From: Colocasia esculenta
Lineage: Eukaryota; Streptophyta; Magnoliopsida; Alismatales; Araceae
Length of the DNA: 64,000 nucleotides
NCBI GenBank assembly: GCA_014218235.1
Contig: CM024757.1
Coordinates: 146,829,371-146,893,370, forward strand
Reading direction: 5' to 3'
Position numbers and translations under genes: made by a program. The notes under the pieces were generated by a model that had not been told where the DNA came from, searched no databases, and saw nothing but the letters and a program-made list of their open reading frames with translations. Positions 43,440 through 53,850 of the stretch are shown piece after piece. Numbering within the stretch: the first letter of the stretch is position 1; every line of letters begins with the position of its first letter.

Positions 43440-43900
43440 TGGGCACCAAATATTTTGAAAGGTTTGAAATATAGAGGCAATTGATGTTTCATAAAGGTAG
43501 TCGATATTTAAATGAAGAGCAATCGATGTTTAAGTGAAGTAGTCAATGTTATGAGGCAATCGATATAAAGAGGCAATCGATGTTTGAACATAATAGATGT
43601 TTAAGCATAATCGATGTGAAAGTAATCGATGTTTAAACGTATCGATGTTTGAACATAATCGATGTTTAAACGTAATCAATATTTGAACATAATCGAGTTT
43701 AAACATAATCGATGTTTGAACATAATCGATGTTTTAGCATAATCGATGTTTGAACACAATCGATGTTTAAGCATAATCGATGTGATGTTGAAACAGTAAT
43801 CGATGTGGACTTAAAACAGTAATCAATGTGGACTTATTATTCTCCAATCGATGTGGCACTTAGTCAGAATCGATATGTATTGAACAGCAATCGATTGGGC
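43440..43900. repeat. AATCGATGTTTGAACAT tandem array
   Basis: More than fifteen degenerate units of about 17-20 bp (ATAATCGATGTTTGAAC, GTAATCGATGTTTAAAC, later AATCAATGTGGACTT). The core ATCGAT is palindromic. The array continues after the LINE insert at 44445-44745 as CAATCGATGTT and CAATCGATTGCC words. Confidence 0.85.
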
Positions 43901-44045
43901 TTTTTAGTGCAAATCATGAAACGATAGTGCCATAGTTTATTATATTTGTGAGGGGAATATGATATTAAATATATTCATTATATTTAAGTTAATCATGAGT
44001 TTTGTTATCACCAAAATAAATGATAAAATATAAGAGTGGTTCAAC

Positions 44046-44428
44046 TTTTTTTTATCAAAAAGGTGCCCAGCAGGATCAGCGACCAGTCGAGTGCATCCCA
44101 CCCCGCAGGGTGAAATGTTGTCACTCCCCCAGGCGATTACCTTGCTGCACCAAATTTTATATATATGAATAAAAATGATACAAATCTACGGGGCATACCC
44201 CTGAAACCAAAAAAGGAGTTATACAACTCTAAAACTCCCAAGACCCAGGCGATCACCAACAAGAGCAGGGAAACAAGATTTAGGGAGCTGGGAGGAAGAA
44301 GGAAAGACCCCATTACATCGAACATTGCAAGCAAAATTAGCCAAAGCATCAACAACCTGATTTGATTCCCTATACACATGTGAAATCCGGACATCATACT
44401 GCTGCACAAAGTCAAAAACAGTCCTTAG
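44046..44428 (-). mobile_element. 5'-truncated LINE (L1-type) insertion
   Basis: A 383-bp insert is flanked by the perfect 15-bp direct repeat TAAGAGTGGTTCAAC (44031-44045 and 44429-44443). It starts with a T run on the plus strand, thus ends in poly(A) on the minus strand. The minus strand encodes a fragment, DVRISHVYRESNQVVDALAN, the C-terminal RNase H-like domain found in plant L1 LINEs, followed by a stop and a 3' UTR. It is a dead-on-arrival copy that landed inside the repeat array of a copia LTR. Confidence 0.9.
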
Positions 44429-44782
44429 TAAGAGTGGTTCAACACAATCGATTTCCTTAGTAATCGATGTTCAAGTGGAACAATCGATGTTTCCTTTAGT
44501 AAATGATGTTCCAGTAGTAATCGATGTTGGCCCACAATCGATGTTTAAGGACAATCGATGTTGATCCGCAATCGATGTTTAAGTAGTAATCGATGTTGTC
44601 TTCTATCGATTGCCTTTCTTTTTGCAATCGATGTTTCTCTTTCACCGATCGATTGCTCCTTATGACAATCGATTACCTTGTTAATTGACAATCGATTGTC
44701 TGGGTATTCAACCATCGATTGCCTTGTTATACAGCAATCAATATAGCTCAAACATAAAGCAATGGAGGCCTTGTCCCCCATC

Positions 44783-45560
44783 ATAACAGGACTATCTGGA
44801 GACTTAAATATGGGAAATATTTAGATAGTTTGTGCTTAGAACTGACCCTTAGGCACATCACATTAGGAGTTACGAAAATAAAGACATGGCCTAGGCATGG
44901 TGGGTCTATCCTTTTCCAGATCAAGTCAAGGATAAGTATGACAAGGGTATGGCCTAAAGTATGATAGATTTTGACTGTCTGTCCTTCTTGTAGACCAAGT
45001 CAATGTTAGGTATGGCAGAATATGGTTTGGGCATGGCCTATGTATGGCCAGATTGGAATTTCTATCCCTTTTTGTCCTTCTATAGAAATAAAGAAAGGGT
45101 CCTAAATGGGACCAAAAGAACTCTTAAATAAGCCATGTGGCCCTTCTTGGCCAAACTTGATGCCTTCTTCTTATTCTTGAAGGCAGTTTGGAGCCTTCCC
45201 TCTGCATTCTATTTGCCATAACCTGAGTGGACCCAAGGGTATTCTTGGAGCTTGAGAGCCCCTTCTTCCTTAAAAGCAACTACTGGAAAAGCTTGGAAAC
45301 CTGACATAAGGAAGAACTCTGGAGCTGGAGGAATGATCATGCAGCTTGGAGTTTGAAGCATGGAGAGCTTGGAAGTTCTTCATCCTTGGACCACTGCCTC
45401 GACCTGCTGGATCTGGACTTCAAGGAGTTCTTCCTCTAAGCCTGCATCAAACAATATGAGTGGATTTGAAAGAGCAACCCAAAAAGGTAGGTTTTTCACA
45501 GGCACAAATTAAAAATGCTTGTTCTTGTTCAAATTATTCCAGGATTTTTAAATGTTAAGA
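44783..45560. other. Unassigned non-coding stretch
   Basis: No domain-bearing ORF. A CCTAGGCATGG/TATGGCCTA-like word recurs (44888-45050). It could be more LTR debris or the original target DNA of Gypsy-3. Nothing else is recognised. Confidence 0.4.
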
Positions 45561-47807
45561 TGTAACATCGCGTGCTTTTCGGATCCATGCGGATCATGTG
45601 TGTTGTGGATGTGGCGGCCGTTGTGAGGCCAGTGTGAGTTGGTTGTGTGGAATGTGTGGTTTGTTCAGGTGAGGTGCAGGTTTGGTCCTGAAATGGAATA
45701 GGACCTGTTGCAGTTGAGTTAGAGTTGACGGCCAGGTGTGGCCATTGACTTGTTGGCGTCCAGGTAAGTGGCCATTGACTGCATGAATTTAACGGCAATC
45801 TTGATGGACGTCTAGTCTTGGCGGTCTGATTGGCTACACTAGGGTTGATGCCAACCTGTATGACCTGCAGAATATAGTCTACCCGAGAGCAGTCTCCTCT
45901 GCCCAATTCCCCTCTCCCTTGCCTGGATTTCATGCCTTTTGCTTTCCCAATGCTTCCAATTGTTGTAAAGAATAATTAAAGAAACGTGGAACGTGTGGCG
46001 GTGACGAACGCGTGAGGAAACGCCGGTGCGAGGCGTGATTCCCGTGGGAGCTCGTGGAGGGTTCGGCGTGGATTGGGAGATTTCGGGAGGTTTAAGCGTG
46101 TGCTGAGGTAGGGAATGACCCTTGTAATTCCTACAGGTCGTGATAATGAAATTAGATAACATGAATCTACATGAAAATGGTGATTTCGGGTCATGGTATC
46201 CATGCGGGGGATAATGGGTGGTTTGAGTAATTTAGCAAACGAATCATGATGTTTTGAGTTGTTTGGGATTCATGCATATCAGAGGAAGTGTTTCCTCATA
46301 TTTTCTCGATGATTACGGGATCAAGTATGCTTGAGAATCAGTTAGGGTTTCTGTAGGAACTGGAGTCGAGGAGCTTGGCGTCAACATCGTTGGACGCCAG
46401 GTTCTTCAGCTGGGAACTAGACGGCCAGATACCTTGCCGTTTACATCCCATCGACGGCAGTCGATGTTTCTGTCAGCATGCTTTTGCTTTAAATATTGAT
46501 ATAATGAATATCTGTTGGTATTAAGTGGTGCAACGATAATCGTGGTGCACCCATTGCCCGTGTTTTCTGGGACCAGCGTACTGAGTACGCCGTTGGTTGG
46601 TTCTTTACGTGTTTAAGTGGTGTTCACGTGTGGTGAACTACTAGTGCATGAGGTTTGTGCGAGACTTCACATGGTTTGTGTGTGACGTGCACGTGGTTTT
46701 GTGTACGTGGCGAGTAGTACGACGCCTACCGTGGTTACCTCTCCAGTTGGGTGCCCAAGGTCTTTGTGAGCTAGGCTATTAGCTCGGGGCTTGTCCCAGT
46801 ACTTGTGTTGTACCGTCGAGGTCTGTGTCATCTGACCTGGACACCCTCACTCCTGTATTTGAGTTGTACGTCCGGCTGAGGGAAAGACGACAGTGGGACA
46901 GTGACACTTGTGTTTATCTTTAGTCACTTGTAGCGCGCTCGTAGTTGGGGGTACGGACACCAGTAGTCGACACTGGTTCCCAGCTAGTCCTTTTCCAGTG
47001 CCTCACTCAAGCGATCCCGGGCCAGGGTCTCTGGAGGTGCTAGGCATGGGCCTGTGACCGTGTGGTCCGCAGGTGGTGGTGTTTGGTTGGTCTCCACAAT
47101 TGCTTGACCTTTTCACGTGGAGCGGCAGCTGGACCTTTCGTCCGTGGCTGCGAGACTGAGAGGTAGACCTGTGTAGCTTGTCCGAGTGAGTTTCTAGTGT
47201 TGCGAACCAGTTCACATGGCTCGTGTTTGGCTGTCTCTACTTTAGCTTGTACACCTGTACTGGTTTGCCGTTTAATTTTACAGTTGTTTACGTAGTCGGC
47301 AGACGGTGAGTACTTTTACAGCTTTCATATCCTGCTTAGCTGTTCTATAAATTGTTGGTACTGTTTACTGCCTTTGTAACTGTGGTTTTGGTTTGCTCGA
47401 TTTTGGGGGAGTTCCCTACTGAGCCAATGACTAGCGAGGCTCACCCCTACCCCCACAGGTGAGAGCGAGGAGGATGTTTCACGACCGTCGTCCAGTTCAG
47501 AGCCGCGCCATAGCGGTGCAGGGTCGGTACCTCCAGCTGTGTAGTAGCAGCTCCAGCAGTGTAGTGTAGTCAGTTGTTATTTTCTTCAATTGTACCTCGG
47601 GGTATGCCCCAGTCTCTTGTACTTCTTTTCAGTTTTATGGAAATATGGCTATGTAACTTGTGAAATATATAAAATGTGGTGTGTTCCTTTGTGTTTACAC
47701 GGACTGTGGTTTGGTATCCCTTGCGAGGCTTCGGCCCGTTCGCGGGAGGCGGACTCGGATCAAGTACGTTATTGGTTTAACGGGCTAGGCCGAGGTGTTC
47801 CGTCACA
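45561..47807 (+). repeat. Gypsy-3 5' LTR
   Basis: Starts TGTAACATCGCG and ends TCCGTCACA two bases before the PBS; 2247 bp. Its start is repeated in degenerate form at 61946 (TGTATCGAGGGTGC). Near its end it shows CCTCGGGGTATGCCCC, shared with the other LTRs of this family. It carries several GGCGTC/GACGCC hairpin-like words (around 46378-46402). Confidence 0.88.
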
Positions 47808-47809
47808 GT

Positions 47810-47820
47810 TGGTATCAGAG
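47810..47820 (+). other. Gypsy-3 primer-binding site, slightly altered
   Basis: TGGTATCAGAG follows the LTR end by two bases. The next bases are AG, where the Gypsy-4 copy has the canonical GC, so one base of the usual 12-nt match is lost. Confidence 0.8.
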
Positions 47821-47961
47821 AGAGGTCCGTGTTAATAAAATGGAACTAGAAAGATACATAGCCTTATTTCGGTCTTTGTACACTACTGGTAGGGACCCTG
47901 GTTTTTGATAATTTGTTGTTTGATTTTTGTTTGGTGTTTTGTTTATATAGAAATTTTTGGA

Positions 47962-48128
47962 ATGGCTGATAGAAGAGATTGGGGTGGTGGTGGAGATGAT
48001 CCGGAGGAAAGTACCCAGCGTATGATAGAAAGAATTTGGGAGAGCCTCACAGATATTCGGGCGAGGATGGATCAGCAAGCGTCGGTACCACCGGTTGCAG
48101 TGCCACCTGGGGATGGAGAGACTGTACC
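47962..48128 (+). pseudogene. Gypsy-3 gag, 5' part
   Basis: The ATG at 47962 gives MADRRDWGGGGDDPEESTQR, the same N-terminus as Gypsy-4 gag (55081). After about 55 residues (MDQQASVPPVAVPPGDGE) the reading runs into the LTR of Gypsy-4 at 48129. The rest lies at 57482 onward. Clear insertional split. Confidence 0.88.
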
Positions 48129-50396
48129 TGTGACGGAACGCCTCAGCCAAGCCCGTTAAACCGATAACGTACTTGATCCGAGTCCGCCTCCGCGAACGGG
48201 CCGAAGCCTCGCAAGGGATACCAAACCACAGTCCGTGCAAACATAAAGGAACACACAACATTTCATAAATATAATTCACAAGTTTACATAGCCAAATTTC
48301 CACAAAATACTATAAAAAGCTACAAGAGCCTGAGGCATACCCCGAGGTACAACTGAAGAAAGTAAACAACTATCTAAACTACACTGCTGGAGCTACTCTG
48401 CTGGAGGTGCTGACCCTGCACCGCTACGACGCGGCCAAACTGGACGTCGGACGAGAAACGTCCTCCTCGCTCTCACCTGTGGGGGTAGGGGTGAGCTCTC
48501 TAGTCACTGGCTCTGTAGGGAACTCCCCAAAAACGAGCAAACCAACACCACAGGTACGAAGCAGTAAACAATACCAACAATATAGAACAATAAGCAGGTA
48601 AGTAAAGCTGTAAAAGTACTACCGTCTGCCGACTACGAGAAACAACAATAATAATTAAACGGAAAACCAGTACAGGTGTACAAGCTAAAGTAGAGACAGC
48701 CAACACGAGCCACGTAAACTGGTTCACGACCACAGAAACTGACTCGGACAACTAACACAGGTCTACCTCTCAGTCTCGTAGCCATGGACGAAAGGTCCAG
48801 CTGCCGCTCCACGTAAAAAGGTCAAGCAACTGTGGAGACCAACTAAACACCACCACCTGCAGACCACACGGTCACAGGCCCATGCCTGGCACCTCAGGAG
48901 ACCCTGGCCGGGCTCTCTAGAGTGAGGCACTGGAAAAGGACTAGCTGGGGACCAGTGTCGACTACTGGTGTCTGTACCCCCAACTACGAGCGCGCTACAA
49001 GTGACTAAAACAAACTCAAGTGTCACTGTCCCACTGTCGTCTTTCCCTCAGCCGGACGTACAACTCAAACACAGAGTGAGGGTGTCCAGGTCAGACAACA
49101 CAGACCTCGACGGTACAACACAAGTACCGGGACAAAGCCCCGAGCTAACAGCCTGGCTCACAAAGAACCTGGGGCACCCAACTGGAGAGGTAACCACGGT
49201 AGGTGTCGTACTACTCGCCACGTACACAGAACCACATGCACGTCACACACAAACCACATGAAACCTCACGTAAACCACAAGTAACCACGGTCCACTACAT
49301 GTGAACCCAACTGACTCGCGTAAACAACACGCAGTCACCGAAGTAAGCAACTAGCTGCATACCTTGTATGCTAAACACAACAACCAAGTGCACTCAGTGC
49401 ACCTTATGTGTTAACACACATGTATTATCAATAAATATCATAATTCAGTCTTTGCTGTTCATAGCCAGTAGGCGGCAACATCGACTGCCGCTTACACCCA
49501 GTCAATGGCAAGGAACCTGGCCGTTCACATCCTGGCTGAGGAGCTAGGCGACAAGCGATCTTGACGCCAAGTTCTTCGGCCATAAACCCTGCAGAAACCC
49601 TAATCCGGCTCTGCGGGCTTTCCAGCCATTTTAACTACTGAAAAACATGCAAATGCAGTTCCTTTAGCATGCTAATACCCAATATAACCCATTATAACAT
49701 GCCTCGTGCATTAAACTACTCAAACCACCCATTATCCCGTATGGTGCAACATGATTCAAACATGCATTATCATGCTAGTTCAAGTGGTTATGATGTGTTT
49801 AATGTTTCTATAGAGCTACCAGGGTTCATCCCCTACCTCAGAATGAGTTAGAATCTCCCGCAATCTCCCGGTTCACGCCGAGCCCTCCGCGAGCTCCCAC
49901 GGGAATTGCACCACGCCGCGACGTTTCCTCTCATATTCAGCAACGCCACGCATTCAACGATCGTCCAACTACTCCTCGGTACCTGATAGAAGCTTCAGAA
50001 ACACCGGGGCGCGAAGCTGGGGCAAGAGGGGAAGAGAGTGAGCTGAGAGAGCTGCCCTCGGGTGAGCCTATAACCTGCACCATTCTCAGGTTGGCGTCAA
50101 CCCCCATGCCGCCAACAGCAACCGCCACCCTCTGCGTCCACATCTACTGCCGCCAAGTTCATGCAGTAAACGTCCACTAACCTGGACGCCAACAGTTAAC
50201 GACCACCCCTGGCCGCCAACTTCAACTGAACAGCAGCAGGTCCTGTTTCATTTCAGGACCGACCCTGCTCTTCACCTGCTCAAACCACACATTCACACCA
50301 TGCATTCCACACAACCGACTCACATTGGCCTCACAACGGCCGCCACAACCACAATACACACGATCCGCATGGATCCGAAAGGCACGCGACGTTACA
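48129..50396 (-). repeat. Gypsy-4 3' LTR
   Basis: 2268 bp, plus-strand edges TGTGACGG and CGACGTTACA. It is nearly identical to 55235-57477; the differences noticed are scattered substitutions and small indels. Open frames inside it are not genes. Confidence 0.9.
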
Positions 50397-50516
50397 TTAC
50401 TATCATCTAAAAAGAAAATTTCGACCTCGAAATTCATAACACATTTCAAAGTTAAACAAGTTATACATACACACCTTTACAAGTACTATCATCTAAAAAG
50501 AAAATACACAAGCTTA
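50397..50516 (-). other. Gypsy-4 region between chromodomain stop and 3' LTR
   Basis: The word ACTATCATCTAAAAAGAAAA occurs twice (about 50399 and 50486), so this short region contains a small duplication. The expected purine tract on the minus strand is weak (TTTTCTTTTTAG side rather than a G-rich run). Confidence 0.5.
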
Positions 50517-51134
50517 CTCAAACAGATAGGGATACCCTATAGCCATTTCCGCGGCCAACTCCCAGGTATCCTCACCACCTAATCTATTTTCCCATCTCAC
50601 TTTAACTAGCTCAATTTCTTTATTTCTCAGCTTCTTCATCTTTCGATCTGTGATCTGCACCGGATATTCTGGCATAGTCATGTCCGGCCTCAGGTCACTA
50701 CCTTGGTATCTGATTATTTGAGCTGGATCTTTAATACACTTTCTTAACATGGAGACATGGAAAATATCATGAACATCTGCAAAATCAGCTGGCAAATCCA
50801 GTCTATAAGCTGCTTCCCCAATTCTTTCAATCACCTGGAAAGGTCCCACATACCTTGGACTCAACTTTCCAGATTTACCAAATCTCATAATACCTTTACT
50901 TGGGGAAACTCTCAGAAAAACAAAATCTCCCACCTCAAACTGAAGTGGTCTCCTCCGCACATCTGCATAACTTTTCTGCCTACTTTGAGCTGCCTGCAAC
51001 TTCTCATTAATAAGCTTCACCACTTCTATGGTTTGCTGAATCAATTCAGGACCCACTAACTGCCTTTCTCCCACTTCATGCCAGTTCAATGGGGTTCTAC
51101 ATGGCCTTCCATATAAAGCTTCATACGGTGCCAT
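50517..51134 (-). pseudogene. Gypsy-4 integrase C-terminal half with chromodomain
   Basis: A continuous 206-residue segment: MAPYEALYGRPCRTPLNWHE, GERQLVGPELIQQT, SYADVRRRPLQFEVGDFVFL, the GPFQVIERIGEAAYRLDLP fold, DIFHVSMLRK, and a terminal chromodomain (VKVRWENRLGGEDTWELAAE, then IGYPYLFE). This is the intact GPY/F module and chromodomain of a plant chromovirus. The catalytic core upstream is frameshifted, so the ORF as it stands starts inside the gene. The stop at 50517 lies about 120 bp from the LTR. Confidence 0.9.
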
Positions 51135-51149
51135 CCCAAGACTGATATG

Positions 51150-52015
51150 ATAACTATTATTGTAGGCAACTCAACCATTCCCAAATGATGCTCCCAACTG
51201 CCTCCCCAAACTAAACAACAAGCACGCAACATATCTTCAATTGTCTGAATAGTCCTTTCTGTCTGACCATCTGTTGGGGATGATAAGCGGAGCTATATCT
51301 CAATTCAGAACCAATTACTTTCTGCAGACTTCTCCAAAAACCAGAAGTAAATCTTGGATCTCTATCTGATACAATAGTCTTTGGAATACCATGCAGTGGA
51401 ACAATTCTTTCGACATAAATATTTGCCAAATGTCCACTGTCCAAGACATACTCACTGCCACTAATCTGCATACCTTAGTCAATCTGTCAACAACACCCAT
51501 ATTCCATTATGCCCGAACTCGACCTTGGTAAACCTGCCACAAAGTCCATCGCAATATCATCCCTTCCACTGTGGAATAGGCAACGGTTGCAATAGACCTC
51601 CAGGCTTCTGATGCTCTGCTTTAATTTGCTGACAGATAGCACACCTTGCTACAAATTTGCTATTTCTTTCTTCATATGAGGCCACCAAAAATGCTTTCTT
51701 AAATCATGGTACATTTTAGTACTACCCGGATGAATAGTGTACCTAGATTTATGAGCCTCTTCCAGAACTCGCTGCTCACCTCTCTCTCTGCAGGAACAAA
51801 CAACCTGCCCCTGAGCCTAACCACACAATTATCATCAATAGAAACTCCTTCCATTTTCACAATTTCAGGTAGACCTGCATCTGCTCTCTGAGCCTCAATG
51901 ATCTGCCAATATAAAGACGGCTCTACTGCACTAGCAACTAAAATTGCCCGTCGCTGACTGCTGGGCACATACAAGGAGTTCTCTGCTACTCTTCATACAA
52001 CTTCCATTCTTTAAT
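51150..52015 (-). pseudogene. Gypsy-4 integrase finger and catalytic core (broken)
   Basis: The minus strand gives VASAVEPSLYWQIIEAQRAD before the finger, then a broken HPGSTKMYHDLRKHFWWPHMKK region (about 51735-51670) with its cysteine pair. The core has GVVDRLTK and YVERIVPLHGIPKTIVSDRD, then RFTSGFWRSLQKVIGSELRY and SAYHPQ. At 51275 a loss of bases turns HPQTDGQ into HPQQMVRQ. At least four frame changes. Confidence 0.85.
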
Positions 52016-52019
52016 CATC

Positions 52020-52670
52020 ATCAAATTCATATATGCCTTCTGCTCAAGGCATCTACTACAACATTGGCCTTACCCGGATGGTAAGCCAAACTAAAATCAT
52101 AATCCTTTAAATATTCAATCCATCTGCGCTGGCGAAGGTTCAAATCTTTCTGCGAGAAATATACTTCAAACTTTTATGATCTGTAAAATTCTCAAATCTC
52201 TCGCCATACAGATAATGCCTCCACATTTTCAAAGCAAACACAACTGCTGCCAATTCCAAATCATGAGTGGGGTAATTCTCCTCTGCTGGCTTCAATTGCC
52301 TGGACGCATAAGCTATCACTTTACCATGCTGCATAAGCACTACGCCAAGTCCTCTCCTTAAAGCATCAGTATACAACATAAAACCACCACTCCCTGCCGG
52401 TAATGTCAATATAGGGTGATGTAAGTCTTTTCTTTAATTCCATAAAACTTCTTTGACATTCACCGGACACACAAAAGGCACTCCTTTCCTGGTCAATCTA
52501 GTCATAGGTGCTGCAATCTTAGAAAAATCTTGAATAAAGCGCCTATAATAACCTGCCAACCCCAGAAAACTTCTAATCTCGGTTATTGTCTTAGGCACTC
52601 CCCACCTAGACGCAGCTTCTACTTTACTCGGGTCCACTGCTACTCCCTTAGCTGAGATAACATGACCCAA
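52020..52670 (-). pseudogene. Gypsy-4 RT connection and RNase H
   Basis: The minus strand shows MGHVISAKGVAVDPSKVEAA and IRSFLGLAGYYRRFIQDFSK (52670-52434), then after a shift LYTDALRRGLGVVLMQHGKV, THDLELAAVVFALKMWRHYL and FTDHKSLKYI (52409-52140). The end (RRWIEYLKDYDF, ADALS) is in another frame down to about 52040. Catalytic acidic residues of RNase H (TDA, DLELA, TDHK) are present. Confidence 0.88.
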
Positions 52671-52683
52671 AAATGAATTTCCT

Positions 52684-53323
52684 TCAACCAGAATTCACAC
52701 TTACTAAATTTAGCAAACAGCTGGTATCTCTTAACAACTGCAAGGTAAACCTCAAATGAGCTGCATGCTCCTCTTCAGATGCTGAATAAATTAGAATATC
52801 ATCAATAAAGACCACAATAAATTGATCTAAATATGGATGAAAAATTCTATTCATCAGATCCATAAAACCTGCAGGAGCATTAGTCAACCCAAAAGGCATT
52901 ACCACAAACTCATAGTGACCATATCTGGTTCTGAACGCTGTCTTATCTATATCCTTCTTGATTCTCAACTGATGGTACCCGGACCTCAAATCAATCTTAG
53001 AAAACACCTTTGCTGATTGCAACTGATCAAATAAATCATCTATCCTTGGCAACGGGTACTTATTCTTGATGGTCACATCATTCAATTTTATATATCAATG
53101 CACATCCGAAAACTTCCATCTTTCTTTTCACAAATAAAATCGGCGCTCCCCACGGGGAATGACTCGGTCTAATAAAACCTTTCTGCAACAACTCTTCTAA
53201 TTGTTTTTTCAATTCTTTAAGTTCTGCTGGTGCCATCCGATATGGAGCTTTGGAAATCGGCATGGTACCTGGCAGCAACTCAATAGAAAAGTCCACCTCT
53301 CTGTGTGGAGCTAAACCAGGCAA
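52684..53323 (-). pseudogene. Gypsy-4 reverse transcriptase
   Basis: 53323-53078 carries APHREVDFSIELLPGTMPIS, YRMAPAELKELKKQLEELLQ and GFIRPSHSPWGAPILFVK. 53085-52684 carries NDVTIKNKYPLPRIDDLFDQ, FSKIDLRSGYHQLRIKKDID, FVVMPFGLTNAPAGFMDLMN and FIVVFIDDILIYSASEEEHA, with an intact F-I-D-D box. One indel near 53090 splits them. It is the best-kept gypsy RT of the window. Confidence 0.92.
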
Positions 53324-53458
53324 ATCTTCCGAAAAAACATCAGCAAATCCCTAACCACGGGAACTGCTTCAATTAGCTGACTGGCCTCTACCAAACTTAC
53401 CGAGGCTAAATACGCCACACACCATCATTTATCAACTTTCTAGCTTTAATTGCAGAAA

Positions 53459-53850
53459 TTAGAAACTTGGAGGTATAAAAAGGCATACCTTGATATTCAA
53501 ACACTGCACCATTAGGATGACAAAATCTGATCCTTTCTTTCTGCAATCTAACATTGCTCCATACATTTCAAGCCAATCCATACCCAGAATGATATCATAA
53601 TCTGACAACTGCAGGGCATATAACCGACCCGGCATCTGGTTCCCTTCAATCATAACAGGAGCTTCATCTATATAGCTCGAAGTGAGTAAGAACTCACCTG
53701 AAGGAACCTCCACCACTAACTCACAAGACTTCTCTTCTAAAGGATGAGCTATGCAATCCAGAAATTCTTCGGAAATAAAAGAATGAGAGGCACCCGAATC
53801 AAATAAGACTCTTGCTGAATATTCATAAAGAGGTAAAGTACCTTCTATCA
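53459..53850 (-). pseudogene. Gypsy-4 aspartic protease
   Basis: The segment contains MIEGTLPLYEYSARVLFDSG, followed by ASHSFISEEF (active site DSGA), the flap region around VEVPSGEFLLTSSYI, and YDIILGMDWLEMYGAMLDCR. These are the retropepsin blocks of Ty3/gypsy. It lies between gag and RT, with a frame change near 53460. Confidence 0.9.

Larger units (their letters stand above)
42162..44782 (-). repeat. Sirevirus-like copia LTR (solo or partial), hosting a LINE tail
   Basis: The left edge TGTTGGCAGC, followed about 25 bp later by GAGGGGGGTGAATAGG, matches the layout of the Copia-1 LTR (TGTTGCCC, then GAGGGGGGGTGAATGG). Both also share TTTATCCTTGTTC/TCCTGGTTC and TCCTACGTCCAGTCCC near the same place. 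A possible right edge is TTGTCCCCCATCA at 44782. No convincing TSD flanks these edges and no coding region adjoins, so it is a solo or truncated LTR. Sequence identity to Copia-1 is low, so it is another family of the lineage. Confidence 0.65.

Noticed and set aside
48763..49261. ORFs on both strands shared by 48763-49261 and 55864-56383
   Set aside because: They recur because they lie in the two LTRs of Gypsy-4; the frames differ between copies and show no family similarity.
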